From JAPOXR01 sp965221935 (lineage in GTDB: Bacteria; Pseudomonadota; Alphaproteobacteria; Rhodobacterales; Rhodobacteraceae): DNA of 64,000 nucleotides. Positions 8,829 to 18,506 of the stretch are shown here, one piece after another (within the stretch, counting starts at the first letter, position 1; each line of letters begins with the position of its first letter). The translations under genes and the position numbers were made by a program. The notes under the pieces were generated by a model that did not search any database, was not told the origin of the DNA, and saw only the letters and a list, made by a program, of their open reading frames with translations. Where the stretch lies: assembly GCA_965221935.1 (NCBI GenBank), contig CBDCSZ010000044.1, positions 1 to 64,000 of the forward strand, in the 5' to 3' direction.

Positions 8829-9965
8829 ATGGCGTCTCAGGACTTTTATTCCAAGCTCGGAGTCGCGCAGGGAGCATCGGCGGACGAGATCAAGAAGGCT
8901 TACCGGCGAAAGGCGCGGGAGCTGCACCCCGACCAGAACAAAAACAATCCCGGCGCCGAAGCCGCTTTTAAGGACGTCAACGAAGCCTACGATGTCCTGA
9001 AGGATCCGGAGAAAAAGAGCATGTATGACCGGTTTGGTCATGATGCCTTCACTTCGGCCGGAAGCGGCGGCCAGGGTTTCGCCCAGGGCGCCGGCAACTT
9101 CTCGTCGGCATTCTCGGATGTCTTCGAGGATCTGTTCGGCGATATCATGGGCGGTCAGAACCGGCGCGGCGGACGGACGCAGTCGCGCGGCTCCGATCTG
9201 CGCTACGATGTCTCCCTGAACTTGGAAGATGCCTTTACCGGCATCCGAAAACGCATCACTGTTCCGACATCCGCCGCCTGCGCCTCCTGCGGCGGCAAAG
9301 GCACAGAAGGCGGCGCCGAACCGATGGTGTGCCCGACCTGCTCCGGAGCCGGGAAAGTGCGGGCGCAGCAGGGGTTTTTCACCCTGGAGCGCACGTGCCA
9401 CGCGTGCGGCGGGCTTGGCAAAGTCATCCGGAACCCGTGCACGCGCTGCGCCGGCGCCGGCCGCGTGAACAAGGATCAGACCATAGATGTCGACATTCCC
9501 GCAGGTGTGGAAACCGGATCCCGAATTCGCCTCGGCGGGCGCGGCGAAGCGGGTCTGCGGGGCGGGCAGTCGGGCGATCTGTATGTGTTCGTGTCGGTCC
9601 GTGAACACGAAATTTTTGTCCGCGACGGTCAGAATCTGGCCTGCACCGCACCCATTTCGGTGACCAAAGCCGCGCTCGGAGGAGACATCCATATTCCGAT
9701 TGTCGGCGGCGGACAGGCGAAGGTGCGGGTGCCCGCCGGCAGCCAGACCGGAAAGCGCATGCGCCTCACCGGAAAGGGAATGCCTTCGGTCAGGGGAACG
9801 GCCCGCAACCGGGGAGATTTGTATGTCGATTTGTTTGTCGAAACTCCGGTCAACCTGACTGAAGAACAGGAGCAGCTGCTGAGGAAGTTTGAACAGCTCG
9901 CAATCGATGACAACCGGCGCGAAGACAGCTTTGGCGAAAAGGTGAAAAGTTTTTGGCGGAACTGA
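8829..9965 (+). CDS. dnaJ: Hsp40 co-chaperone DnaJ
   Basis: A 378-residue class I J-protein that delivers substrates to DnaK and stimulates its ATPase. The J domain (residues 5-70) has the HPD catalytic triad in RELHPDQNK. A Gly/Phe-rich linker (about 73-110) follows. The zinc-finger region has four CxxCxGxG repeats: CASCGGKG, CPTCSGAG, CHACGGLG and CTRCAGAG. The C-terminal substrate-binding domains are complete. It forms the usual dnaK-dnaJ pair. The next gene on the same strand starts 84 bp later. Confidence 0.98.
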   Translation: MASQDFYSKLGVAQGASADEIKKAYRRKARELHPDQNKNNPGAEAAFKDVNEAYDVLKDPEKKSMYDRFGHDAFTSAGSGGQGFAQGAGNFSSAFSDVFEDLFGDIMGGQNRRGGRTQSRGSDLRYDVSLNLEDAFTGIRKRITVPTSAACASCGGKGTEGGAEPMVCPTCSGAGKVRAQQGFFTLERTCHACGGLGKVIRNPCTRCAGAGRVNKDQTIDVDIPAGVETGSRIRLGGRGEAGLRGGQSGDLYVFVSVREHEIFVRDGQNLACTAPISVTKAALGGDIHIPIVGGGQAKVRVPAGSQTGKRMRLTGKGMPSVRGTARNRGDLYVDLFVETPVNLTEEQEQLLRKFEQLAIDDNRREDSFGEKVKSFWRN

Positions 9966-10049
9966 CCGGCTGATGGCCGCCCGAAACCATCGCCTCCCCG
10001 GATCGGCCGATGACGCCGCCCGGTCCCTGGACTCCGCGCTACACATGCG

Positions 10050-11054
10050 ATGATCGTTATATCCGAATTTATGGACGAGCACGCTGTCGGCGCGCTTCGG
10101 CAAAGACACGAGGTATGCTACGATCCCGCGCTCGCGGACCGAAAAAGCGACCTTTTTGCTCTCATCGGCCCCTGCCGCGCTCTGATTGTGCGCAACCGCA
10201 CGCGGGTCACTCCCGATCTGCTTTCGGCGGCGCCCAGACTCGCCTGCGTCGGCCGCCTCGGCGTTGGCCTGGACAATATCGATCTGGATGCCTGCGCATC
10301 CCGCGGCGTGGCGGTTTTCCCGGCCACCGGAGCGAACAACCGCAGTGTCGCCGAGTATGCGATCGGCACGGCAATGGCGCTGTTGCGCGGCGCCTATTCG
10401 GAAAACCGGCGGATGATCGCCGGCGACTGGCCCCGCAATGCGTGCGCGGGACGGGAAATCGCCGGCAAGGCGCTGGGCCTGATCGGCTTCGGGTCAATCG
10501 GACAGGAAACGGCACGCCTGGCGGCAGCGCTGGGAATGGAGGTTTCGGCGTGCGATCCGCTGCTTCCCGAAGATGCGGCCGCGTGGCGTCTCGCGCGAAA
10601 GGCGGACATGCCGGGGCTGCTTGCGCGCTCAGACGTCATCAGCATTCACGTGCCGCTGACGGAGGCGACCCGGCATCTCATCGCGCGGCGGCAGCTGAAG
10701 CGGCTCAAACCGGGCGCAGTCGTCATCAATTCATCGCGCGGCGGCGTTGTTGACGAATCGGCGGTAGTCGATGCCCTCAAGCGCGGACAGCTCGGCGGCG
10801 CCGCCCTTGACGTGTTCGAAACCGAGCCGCTCAGCGAAGAGAACGGGCGCATGTTTGACGGTGTCAGCAACCTGATTCTCACTCCGCACATCGCCGGAGT
10901 CACCGCCGAGTCCAACCGGCGGGTGAGCGGCCTCATTGCCAAGAATGTCATGGCGCATCTCGAAAACTCCGTTCAGGGCGGACACAACAGACAAGGCCGA
11001 CCAAATGCCGACCAAAACAGATCACCAGATTGTCGACAGCCTGATCGACAATGA
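10050..11054 (+). CDS. D-2-hydroxyacid dehydrogenase, probable sulfolactate dehydrogenase (SlcC-like)
   Basis: An NAD-dependent dehydrogenase of the D-isomer 2-hydroxyacid family (334 residues, related to SerA). The Rossmann motif GLIGFGSIGQETARLA is near residue 150. The catalytic Arg is in INSSRGGVVDESA, the Glu in FETEPLSEE, and the His in LTPHIAGVT. It overlaps the comD-like gene by 50 bp and is followed by a comE-like gene. From known pathways, SlcC, an (S)-sulfolactate dehydrogenase of this family, makes 3-sulfopyruvate, the substrate of ComDE. The specific substrate is inferred from context; phosphoglycerate or another hydroxyacid remains possible. The last 17 residues read through the start of comD and may be poorly conserved. 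Confidence 0.75.
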   Translation: MIVISEFMDEHAVGALRQRHEVCYDPALADRKSDLFALIGPCRALIVRNRTRVTPDLLSAAPRLACVGRLGVGLDNIDLDACASRGVAVFPATGANNRSVAEYAIGTAMALLRGAYSENRRMIAGDWPRNACAGREIAGKALGLIGFGSIGQETARLAAALGMEVSACDPLLPEDAAAWRLARKADMPGLLARSDVISIHVPLTEATRHLIARRQLKRLKPGAVVINSSRGGVVDESAVVDALKRGQLGGAALDVFETEPLSEENGRMFDGVSNLILTPHIAGVTAESNRRVSGLIAKNVMAHLENSVQGGHNRQGRPNADQNRSPDCRQPDRQ

Positions 11055-11511
11055 AATCCGCTTCGTGACTTCGGTTCCGTGCAAACAGCTTGCGGGCGTC
11101 ATTGAGCTTGTGGACCAGTCAAATCAGCTGCTGCACATCGCGTGCAACAAGGAAGACGAAGGGATGGGTTTGTGCGCCGGCGCCTATATGGGCGGCATGC
11201 AGTCCTGCATCGTCATGCAGAACACGGCGCTGGGAGTGGTGGTGAACGCGCTGGCGACCCTGATCCAATTCTATCACATTCCCCTGCCGATGTTGATCAG
11301 CTACCGCGGCGAGCCCGGTGAAAAGGTCGCCTGCCAAGTGGAAATGGCCCTGCACACCAGGGCGATCCTCGATCAGCTGCACATCCCCACCTACCATTTT
11401 TCGCACATTGACGAGATCCGCCGTCTCAGCGGAATTCTTGCGCACGCCAGGATGTCGCGCAAACCGGTCGCCGTTCTCACCGACGCTTCTTTTTGGAGTT
11501 CCGCCCAATGA
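11005..11511 (+). CDS. comD: Sulfopyruvate decarboxylase, alpha subunit-like (ComD, ThDP enzyme N-terminal domain)
   Basis: A 168-residue protein carrying only the N-terminal Pyr domain of thiamine-diphosphate decarboxylases. It has FVTSVPCKQLAGV, then CNKEDEGMGLCAGAYMGG, where the Glu that activates ThDP would lie, and YHIPLPMLISYRGEPGEK. In stand-alone sulfopyruvate decarboxylase this is the ComD subunit, which pairs with ComE to turn sulfopyruvate into sulfoacetaldehyde and CO2. The ATG at 11005 is chosen because similarity starts there and upstream sequence belongs to the dehydrogenase. The next gene overlaps by 4 bp (ATGA). Phosphonopyruvate decarboxylase is the main alternative, but that enzyme is usually one fused chain. 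Confidence 0.8.
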   Translation: MPTKTDHQIVDSLIDNEIRFVTSVPCKQLAGVIELVDQSNQLLHIACNKEDEGMGLCAGAYMGGMQSCIVMQNTALGVVVNALATLIQFYHIPLPMLISYRGEPGEKVACQVEMALHTRAILDQLHIPTYHFSHIDEIRRLSGILAHARMSRKPVAVLTDASFWSSAQ

Positions 11512-12071
11512 TCCGACACGAGCTGCTCAAGAACCTCATCCCGGCGCTCCGGGATCAGCTGGTGGTCTGCAACATCGGATCGCCTTCGCAGGAGCTGTGC
11601 GCCCTGCACGATCAGGCTTCCAATTTTTACATGCTTGGCACGATGGGGCTGTGTTCCTCGATCGGATTCGGGCTGGCGCTGGCGCAGGACAAAACGGTGA
11701 TCGCGATCGACGGCGATGGTTCGGTGCTGACCAACCTTGCCACCTTAAGCACCATCGGCAACCACCGGGCGGACAATTTCATTCTGCTGGTCGTTGACAA
11801 CGGCAGCTATGGATCGACAGGAGATCAGCCGACTTACACCAGCGGCAGAACGTCGCTGGCGGCGGTTGCCAAGGCCTGCGGCTGCGAAACTGTCGTCGAA
11901 GCTGCGGCCGAAGACACGCTGGCGGAGCTTGAACGCGCGATCGCCGCGAGACGGCAGACTGTCATCGTGTCAAAATGCGATTCCGGCAACGTCGATGTTC
12001 CGGTGATCTCCATGGATCCGATCGCAATCATTGAAAGATTCAAGGGGCAGGTCCGGGCAGGCAGCTGTTGA
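11508..12071 (+). CDS. comE: Sulfopyruvate decarboxylase, beta subunit-like (ComE, ThDP-binding domain)
   Basis: The 187-residue C-terminal partner of the preceding gene. It carries the ThDP/Mg motif: GDG in IDGDGSVLTNL (about residue 66), followed some 26 residues later by the Asn in VVDNGSYGSTG. MLGTMGLCSSIGFGLALA precedes the motif, as in other ThDP decarboxylases. Start and stop overlap in ATGA with comD, indicating translational coupling and 1:1 subunits. The product sulfoacetaldehyde would next be cleaved by Xsc (sulfoacetaldehyde acetyltransferase), which is not in this window. Confidence 0.82.
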   Translation: MIRHELLKNLIPALRDQLVVCNIGSPSQELCALHDQASNFYMLGTMGLCSSIGFGLALAQDKTVIAIDGDGSVLTNLATLSTIGNHRADNFILLVVDNGSYGSTGDQPTYTSGRTSLAAVAKACGCETVVEAAAEDTLAELERAIAARRQTVIVSKCDSGNVDVPVISMDPIAIIERFKGQVRAGSC

Positions 12072-12209
12072 ACACATCGGCCTTGTGCGCCGGTCGGGCG
12101 AAACGGCATGTGCCGCCCACAGCCGAGACCGTTCAATCCGCGATTCCCGGCAGCCCGCATCGGCATTTGAGTTCCCGCTGGCCGCACATCGCAGCGCCGC
12201 CGATTGGGC

Positions 12210-12866
12210 CTATGCGCCATAATCGGCGAACCTGCGCACGGTCTCGCTGATTTCTTCATCCGTCAGAATCGCCGGCTCGCCTGCGAGCATCGCCATATGA
12301 AACTGCCGGGCGATGGCTTCCAGCTCGATCGCGCGCCACATAGCTTTACCGATCGACTCGCCGGCCGCGACCATTCCATGATTGGCGAGCAGACAGGCCG
12401 TGCGGTCCCGCATCGCCTGCACCACAAGCTCAGCAAGTTCGGGCGTGCCATAGGCGGCATAGCCGGCGCAGCGCACATTGTTGCCGCCGAATGCCGCAAT
12501 CATGTAGTGGCAGGCGGGAATGGGCCGGCGCAGGATCGCCAGCGCGGTGCAGTGCGGGGCGTGCGCGTGGACCACGGCTCCGATGCCGCTTCGTTGTTTC
12601 ATCAGCTGCCAGTGAAACCGCCATTCCGTTGACGGTTTCAGCGGTCCCTCCCACGCTCCTGACATGTCCCCTGACAAATCCATGGAAGCGATCATGTCCG
12701 GCTCAAGTTCGCGATATGGCACCGCAGAAGGCGAGATGAGCATGTTCTGCCGATATCGGATTGAAACATTGCCCGATGCGTTCTGGTTCAATCCGCGCGC
12801 ATTCATTTCCAGGCAGGCTTCGATAATCTCACGGCGGGCGTCGGCTTCGGTCGGCATGATCTTCAT
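12210..12866 (-). CDS. Class II aldolase/adducin-family protein (first of three)
   Basis: A zinc-dependent class II aldolase fold protein of 218 residues, in the L-fuculose-phosphate aldolase group. The phosphate-binding motif is seen in NASGNVSIRYRQN, the metal-binding His pair in VVHAHAPHC, and a third His in LLANHGMVAAG. The ATG at 12866 (MKIMPTEADARRE) is preferred; the open frame extends further but the extra residues look non-coding. It is convergent with the comDE-like module 138 bp away and divergent from mutS. Such enzymes cleave or decarboxylate sugar phosphates; the substrate is unknown. Confidence 0.8.
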   Translation of the reverse strand: MKIMPTEADARREIIEACLEMNARGLNQNASGNVSIRYRQNMLISPSAVPYRELEPDMIASMDLSGDMSGAWEGPLKPSTEWRFHWQLMKQRSGIGAVVHAHAPHCTALAILRRPIPACHYMIAAFGGNNVRCAGYAAYGTPELAELVVQAMRDRTACLLANHGMVAAGESIGKAMWRAIELEAIARQFHMAMLAGEPAILTDEEISETVRRFADYGA

Positions 12867-13096
12867 CCGTTCGGTGCGGCGGACAGTCAGAATTCCGCCG
12901 GCGGCAGAATCAAGTCTGCGGACACGCTTGGCAACCCGGAAATTCCGCGGCCGCAGCCTGCCGCACACCCGCGCCGCGGCTCCTGAAGGGTGGAGAAAGC
13001 CACATTGATTTCTTATGCTGCCGCCAGTCCGTTCCGCTGCCGGATATCGGGACAGTTGGTGGGAGCCGGAAAATAAGCGCAAGACCCGAAAGCCCG

Positions 13097-15790
13097 ATGA
13101 TGGCGCAGTACCAGCGGATTAAGGAGCAGCATCGGGACACGCTGCTCTTTTACCGAATGGGCGACTTTTACGAGCTTTTTTTCGATGACGCGGTCACCGC
13201 TTCGGAAGCTCTGGACATAGTGCTGACAAAACGGGGAAAGAAACTCGACCAGGATATTCCGATGTGCGGTGTTCCGGCCCACAGTGCCGACGGCTATCTG
13301 CAGACGCTGATCCGAAAGGGATACCGGGTGGCTGTCTGCGAACAGATGGAAGACCCGGCAACGGCGCGAAGGCGCGGCAGAAAGGCCATCGTCGCCAGAG
13401 ATGTGGTTCGTGTGCTGACCGCCGGCACGCTGACTGAAGATGAGCTTTTGGAAGCCCGCGCCCACAATTACCTGGCAGCGGCGGCTAACGTCAGAGGCGG
13501 CGCCGCCGTGGCGTGGACCGATATTTCGGTCGGCAAGCTGCACGTGATGCCGTGTTCCGAGGAATCGCTGGCAGCCCATGTCGCCCGCATCTCTCCGCGG
13601 GAAATCCTGATATCCGAATCCGCCGATGACGCGACACGGTCAAGCGCGGCGGAAGCAGACGGTTCCCTTATGGAGCTTTCTCCGGTGCATTTTGACAGCG
13701 TATCCGCCCACCGGCGGCTCTGTGAACTGTTCGGTGTCTCGACCCTTGACGCCTTCGGCAGCTTCACCCGGGCAGAGCTCGGAGCGCTCGGAGCGCTGGT
13801 GTCCTATCTGGATGTCACGCAAAAGGGCAAACGCCCGCTGCTGCAGCCGCCGGTGCGGGAACGCGCTGACGCCACGATGCAGATGGATGCGGCGACCCGG
13901 CGCAATCTTGAAATCTCGCGCGATTTTTCCGGCCGCCGCGACGCATCGCTGCTTGGCGCAATCGACCGAACCCTGACCGCGGGCGGCGCCCGGCTGCTTG
14001 AGCTGCGGGTGTCCGCCCCGTCTGCCGTCGCGGAGGTGATCGCCGCGCGCCATCAGGCGGTCGCCTGTTTTGCGGCCCGGCCGGAACTGCGCCGGCAGGT
14101 GCGTGAGCGGCTGCGCAGAATCCCCGATTTGAACCGGTCGCTGTCGCGGCTTTCGCTGGACCGCGGCGGCCCGCGCGACCTTTCCGCATTGAGAAACGGT
14201 TTGGCGGCAGCAGAAGAGATCGGCGCGCTGCTTCGCCGCAATGAACTGGCAGCGGAAACCGCGGCGGAAGAGAGTACGCTGCCGCCGCGCCTGATCGGCA
14301 CAGATGCCATCGCGGCATCGGTCGCCGCATCCGCCGCCAAGCTGACCGGCCTCCAAGAGCTCCATGATGTCCTGCAAAGCGCCGTCGTCAGCGAACCGCC
14401 GCCTTTCCTGCGCGACGGAGGATTTGTCTGCGCAGGTTACGATCGGGAACTGGATGAAGAGCGGCAGCTGCGTGACGCCGGGCGCAGCCTCGTGTCCGCC
14501 ATGCAGCCGGAATTCGCTGAAGAAACCGGAATCTCTTCGCTCAAGGTCAAACACAACAATGTGCTCGGCTACTTTGTCGAGGTTCCATCTTCACATTCGT
14601 TAAAAATGCTGGCGCCGCCGTTTTCGGATAAGTTCGTGCATCGGCAGTCTGTCTCCGGCGCCATTCGCTTCACGACAAACCGGCTTGCCGACGCAGAGTC
14701 CCGAATACTGAATTCGGCGGGCCGAGTGGCCGAAATCGAGCAGAACATCTTTGCCGATCTGTGTGCGCTGGTCGGCGGAAAAGCGGCGGAGATTTCGCAA
14801 ACAGCCGCCGGCTTGGCAGAGATCGATGTCGCTTCCTCACTGGCGGAGCTGGCGGTGGAAATGAACTGGCGCTGTCCGGAAATCGACAACAGCGGCATTC
14901 TGGATATCCGCGGCGGCCGTCATCCGGTTGTGGAACAATCTCTCCGAAGCGCCGCCGACCATCCGTTCATCGCCAATGACTGTTTCCTCGCCGGCCTTGA
15001 TAAAAGCCCGAGAATACGGCTGGTCACGGGACCCAATATGGCGGGCAAATCAACCTATCTCAGGCAAAACGCGCTGATTGTTCTGCTTGCTCAGGCCGGT
15101 GCGTTTGTGCCCGCCGACAACGCGCGCATCGGACTTGTGACGCAGTTGTTTTCGCGGGTTGGCGCGGCCGACGAACTGGCGAAGGGGCGGTCCACTTTCA
15201 TGGTGGAAATGATTGAGACCGCGGCCATCCTGAATCAGTCAGGGCAGGGAGCGCTGGTCATTCTCGATGAGATCGGGCGCGGCACCGCAACCTATGACGG
15301 GCTGTCCATCGCCTGGGCGACACTCGAGCATCTCCATGGGGTGAACCGATGCCGGGCGCTGTTCGCCACCCACTATCACGAGCTGACGCAGCTCACGACG
15401 CGGTTGCCAAGGCTTGCGAATTCAACCGTGTCAGTCAGCGCCTGGGAAGGCGAAATCGTCTTCCTTTACGAGGTCCGAGACGGTGCGGCGGAACGCTCCT
15501 ACGGCGTTCAGGTCGCCAAACTTGCGGGAATGCCGCCGCCCGTGGTGGCGCGGGCGCGGGAAATCCTTGACCGGCTGGAAACGGATGAGCGTGACGGCTC
15601 CGGAAGGACCGCGGAACTGCTGCACGATCTCCCGCTGTTCGCGGCCAGGCCGGACTGCAGGCAAACCGAAAAAACAGCCGTCTTCACCGCCGCGCAGCGC
15701 CGGCTTGACGAGACTGCGCCTGACGACCTCAGCCCGCGCGAGGCCCTTGCTTTGATCTATGAGCTCAAGGCTTTGCTGGCCCGGGATTGA
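13097..15790 (+). CDS. mutS: DNA mismatch repair ATPase MutS
   Basis: An 897-residue mismatch-recognition ATPase. The mismatch-binding domain opens directly with MMAQYQRIKEQHRDTLLFYRMGDFYELFF, quoted here in part as LLFYRMGDFYELFF, which includes the Phe-x-Glu pair (FYE) that contacts the mispair. The Walker A motif is GPNMAGKSTYLRQ (about residue 645) and the Walker B is VILDEIGRGTATYDG (about 720). ATHYHELTQL is further on. The usual short N-terminal extension before the TPMM motif is missing. No start codon exists upstream in frame before a stop, so the protein begins about ten residues later than in E. coli. Otherwise complete; convergent with grpE, 16 bp apart. Confidence 0.97.
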   Translation: MMAQYQRIKEQHRDTLLFYRMGDFYELFFDDAVTASEALDIVLTKRGKKLDQDIPMCGVPAHSADGYLQTLIRKGYRVAVCEQMEDPATARRRGRKAIVARDVVRVLTAGTLTEDELLEARAHNYLAAAANVRGGAAVAWTDISVGKLHVMPCSEESLAAHVARISPREILISESADDATRSSAAEADGSLMELSPVHFDSVSAHRRLCELFGVSTLDAFGSFTRAELGALGALVSYLDVTQKGKRPLLQPPVRERADATMQMDAATRRNLEISRDFSGRRDASLLGAIDRTLTAGGARLLELRVSAPSAVAEVIAARHQAVACFAARPELRRQVRERLRRIPDLNRSLSRLSLDRGGPRDLSALRNGLAAAEEIGALLRRNELAAETAAEESTLPPRLIGTDAIAASVAASAAKLTGLQELHDVLQSAVVSEPPPFLRDGGFVCAGYDRELDEERQLRDAGRSLVSAMQPEFAEETGISSLKVKHNNVLGYFVEVPSSHSLKMLAPPFSDKFVHRQSVSGAIRFTTNRLADAESRILNSAGRVAEIEQNIFADLCALVGGKAAEISQTAAGLAEIDVASSLAELAVEMNWRCPEIDNSGILDIRGGRHPVVEQSLRSAADHPFIANDCFLAGLDKSPRIRLVTGPNMAGKSTYLRQNALIVLLAQAGAFVPADNARIGLVTQLFSRVGAADELAKGRSTFMVEMIETAAILNQSGQGALVILDEIGRGTATYDGLSIAWATLEHLHGVNRCRALFATHYHELTQLTTRLPRLANSTVSVSAWEGEIVFLYEVRDGAAERSYGVQVAKLAGMPPPVVARAREILDRLETDERDGSGRTAELLHDLPLFAARPDCRQTEKTAVFTAAQRRLDETAPDDLSPREALALIYELKALLARD

Positions 15791-15806
15791 GACCTGCCAG
15801 TCAAAT

Positions 15807-16532
15807 TCACGCCTTGGTCTGTTCGACTTCAACCTCGGCCGCCTCCGGCGGCGGTCCGGATGACACGCCGACCTGCGCCGGACGCAGCAGGCGCTCGTAC
15901 ATTGTGAAGCCTTCAATCATCACCTGCAGGATTTTCCCGGCTTCGACATCCGCCGCCGGCGCTTCAAACATTGCCTGATGGCATTGCGGATCAAACGGTT
16001 CGCCTGGCGCAGGATCGACAACGGCGACCCCGTGTTTCTTGAGCGCGTTCAAGAGCTCGCGCAGTGTCAGTTCAATGCCCTCGATCAGCGCCGGCGCGGC
16101 GTCACGCTGCGCATCGTCAACACTCGAAAGGGCGCGCTTCAAATTGTCGTGTATCGGCAACAGATCGCTCGCCATCCTTGAAGAGCCGAACTTCACCGTC
16201 TCACGTTTTTCCCGCTCGGTCCGCCGGCGAATATTCGCCACCTCCGCATGCGCGCGCTTAAACCGGTCTTCCAGCGCGTCGAACTCTTGCCGCGGCACCG
16301 TTGCGGCCGGCTCAGCTTCGGCGGCCTGCGCGTTCTCCTCACCGGCGCCCGGTTCTGTCTGTTTCTCAGCAGGGCCGGCGTCGGCCTGGGCTTCGCGCTC
16401 TTCGGCATCCGATCCTTCCCGGCCTTCAGCGGGCTGTTCAGCCGCAGCGCCGTTTGCCTTAACCGTTGACTGCTGTTGTTCCTCTTCCGGCGGCTGTTCT
16501 GTCCGTTTCTCTGCTTCCGACTGTTCCTGCAT
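15807..16532 (-). CDS. grpE: Nucleotide exchange factor GrpE
   Basis: A 241-residue DnaK co-factor that drives ADP release. Residues 1-85 are an unusually long, low-complexity Glu/Gln/Ala-rich extension. The coiled coil (about 85-140) contains FKRAHAEVANIRRRTEREK, and the C-terminal beta domain contains EPFDPQCHQAMFE and VMIEGFTMYERLLRPAQVGV, the typical end signature. The gene is 18 bp downstream of hrcA on the same strand, the standard alphaproteobacterial hrcA-grpE operon. Confidence 0.95.
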   Translation of the reverse strand: MQEQSEAEKRTEQPPEEEQQQSTVKANGAAAEQPAEGREGSDAEEREAQADAGPAEKQTEPGAGEENAQAAEAEPAATVPRQEFDALEDRFKRAHAEVANIRRRTEREKRETVKFGSSRMASDLLPIHDNLKRALSSVDDAQRDAAPALIEGIELTLRELLNALKKHGVAVVDPAPGEPFDPQCHQAMFEAPAADVEAGKILQVMIEGFTMYERLLRPAQVGVSSGPPPEAAEVEVEQTKA

Positions 16533-16550
16533 TGCGCAATTGTACTCCGA

Positions 16551-17615
16551 TCACTGCCTGTCGGCGACCACCCTGCTGACCAGCTGCGCCGTGTAGTCAA
16601 CGATTGGGACAACGCGGCCGTAGTTCAGTCTGGTGGGCCCGATAACCCCCACGGCGCCGACAACCTTCCGGTCGCTGTTCATATATGGCGAAATCACCAA
16701 AGTTGAACCCGTCAGAGAAAAAAGTTTGTTTTCCGAACCGATGAAAATCTTGACCCCTTCGCTGTCCTCAACGAATTCCAGAAAATCAGCGATGTCGCGC
16801 TTGCGCTCTAAATCGTCAAAAAGCTCGCGGATCCGCTCCATATCCTGTTCGGCGTCGTCACCGCCGAGCAGGTTTGAACGGCCCCTGACGATCAGCCTTT
16901 CACTGCCGCGGACATCTGTGCCGTTTTCCCACACAGCAAGCCCGTTCTCCGCCATCTGCGTGGCGAGTTCGTCAATCTCCATTCGTCGCGACTCGATCTC
17001 GTCGGCGATCAGGGCCCGCAATTCGCTGACCGTCCGGCCTTCAGCGATGGAGTTCACAAAATTCGCCGCCTCCCGCATGGAAGAAGGAGTCTGACCTGCG
17101 GGAGGTTTGAAAACGCGGTTTTCAACCTTGCCGTCGGCCATCACGAGCACAACGAGGGCCCGGTCCGTGGCGAGCGAAACAAACTCGACATGCTTGATCG
17201 GCGACTCGCCTTTCGGCACCATCACGAGGCTTGCGCTGCCGGTCAGATTTGAAAGCAATGTGCCGGCCCGGTCCAGCTGGTCGGTGAACTCACCGTCGCC
17301 CGCGATTGCGTCAATCAGGGAACGCTCATCCTCCGCAACCTTGCTGATTTCGAGAAACTCGTCCACGAATATCCGCAGGCCAAGCTCAGTCGGAATTCGA
17401 CCGGCGGAGATATGCGGGCTCTGCAGGAGACCGAGATATTCCAGGTCCTGCATCGCGTTGCGAATGGTCGCTGAGGAAACCCTGACGTCCATCTCTCGCG
17501 AAAGAGTCCGCGATCCGACCGGAGCGCCATTCACAATGTACATCTCTACCAATGTTTGGAAGACTTCGCGGTTCCGTGCGGTCAAATCAAAGGTGCCGGT
17601 CGGTCGATCACTCAT
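16551..17615 (-). CDS. hrcA: Heat-inducible transcription repressor HrcA
   Basis: A 354-residue repressor which, with GroE as co-factor, binds CIRCE elements. The N-terminal winged helix contains REVFQTLVEMYIVNGAPVGS and SATIRNAMQDLEYLGLLQSP. The central GAF-like domain and the C-terminal ALIGPTRL-type motif (here GAVGVIGPTRLNYGRVVPIV) are complete. It heads the hrcA-grpE operon. In most alphaproteobacteria rph lies divergently next to hrcA. Here rph is 5.6 kb away, beyond an accessory island. No CIRCE element was recognised near hrcA or dnaK; the regulon is probably groESL elsewhere. Confidence 0.95.
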   Translation of the reverse strand: MSDRPTGTFDLTARNREVFQTLVEMYIVNGAPVGSRTLSREMDVRVSSATIRNAMQDLEYLGLLQSPHISAGRIPTELGLRIFVDEFLEISKVAEDERSLIDAIAGDGEFTDQLDRAGTLLSNLTGSASLVMVPKGESPIKHVEFVSLATDRALVVLVMADGKVENRVFKPPAGQTPSSMREAANFVNSIAEGRTVSELRALIADEIESRRMEIDELATQMAENGLAVWENGTDVRGSERLIVRGRSNLLGGDDAEQDMERIRELFDDLERKRDIADFLEFVEDSEGVKIFIGSENKLFSLTGSTLVISPYMNSDRKVVGAVGVIGPTRLNYGRVVPIVDYTAQLVSRVVADRQ

Positions 17616-18506
17616 GGTTCAAATGGGCCGTTTTCGGATCGCAAACTGCTATGCAATACCGCCTCCGCTGTCAACTGAAGCGGCATTGCGAATGGCGGAG
17701 TCCACAGGTTTGGCGCAATGCGTTCGGCAATTCCTGACCCACGGCTGCAACACCGTGCAGCAGACGGCAACCATGGCCTGCCCGAAGGCTTTCAGTCAAG
17801 CGCCATGCAACGCCATCACGCTGATGGGGGTTTAGATGCCCAAAGCCGCGGCATTGCGAACGATCAGAACCATGATGGATCTCTCGAAATACCTGTAATC
17901 AACCAGCCGTCGCACCCTTGCCCTCAGACTGCCGCCTGATGTGAATGTATGTGAACTTGTCGATTTGTGATCAGAGTGGGCGATGAATTGTGTGTTCGGT
18001 CCGCGCAGAACCGGCCAAGACCCGGCGGCGAGCGGCAACAACCCTCCATATTGGCATTTTCCGCCTCAAACCGCCTCCTGCCGCAGAGCGATAATGACAG
18101 CTGCAGGCCTGCCGATTGGCACTGGCGGTTTCGATGCCTGTGACGGACGGGATACTGGCAGTTGCGCATCTCCGCAATTCGTTGGCCGTCACGGCAACGG
18201 CAGTTTGGCTTCGTCGAGCAGATGCTGGCCACTGAACCCAACAAACTGTCAGAATGGTTCCGCAACCGTCCAGTCTGTGGATTCGCGTGACATGATCATC
18301 GCCTCAAACCGCTCATGATCCGCCTGTTCGGTGCGGCCAGTGTCGGCGGGTGGACGCGCTCGGTTTGACTGAAAGCTTGCTCGCCGCTTCGATCACCGGG
18401 TGCGCCGAAGGCATTTCAGGGTATGTGACCGTGATAGAACTGCGGCACTTCATGGGATACGAAGCTGGACCGTGTCGAGGCAGACTGAGAGGGGAGGGCG
18501 ACCGAC
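17616..18506. other. Non-coding left part of the island between hrcA and rph
   Basis: About 0.9 kb upstream of both hrcA and the HNH gene. Short open frames on both strands have no recognisable domain and no good ribosome site. The start of the HNH gene is preceded by a purine-rich GAGGGGAGGG about 10 bp upstream, which marks the right end of this stretch. The hrcA promoter must lie at the left end. Confidence 0.5.
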
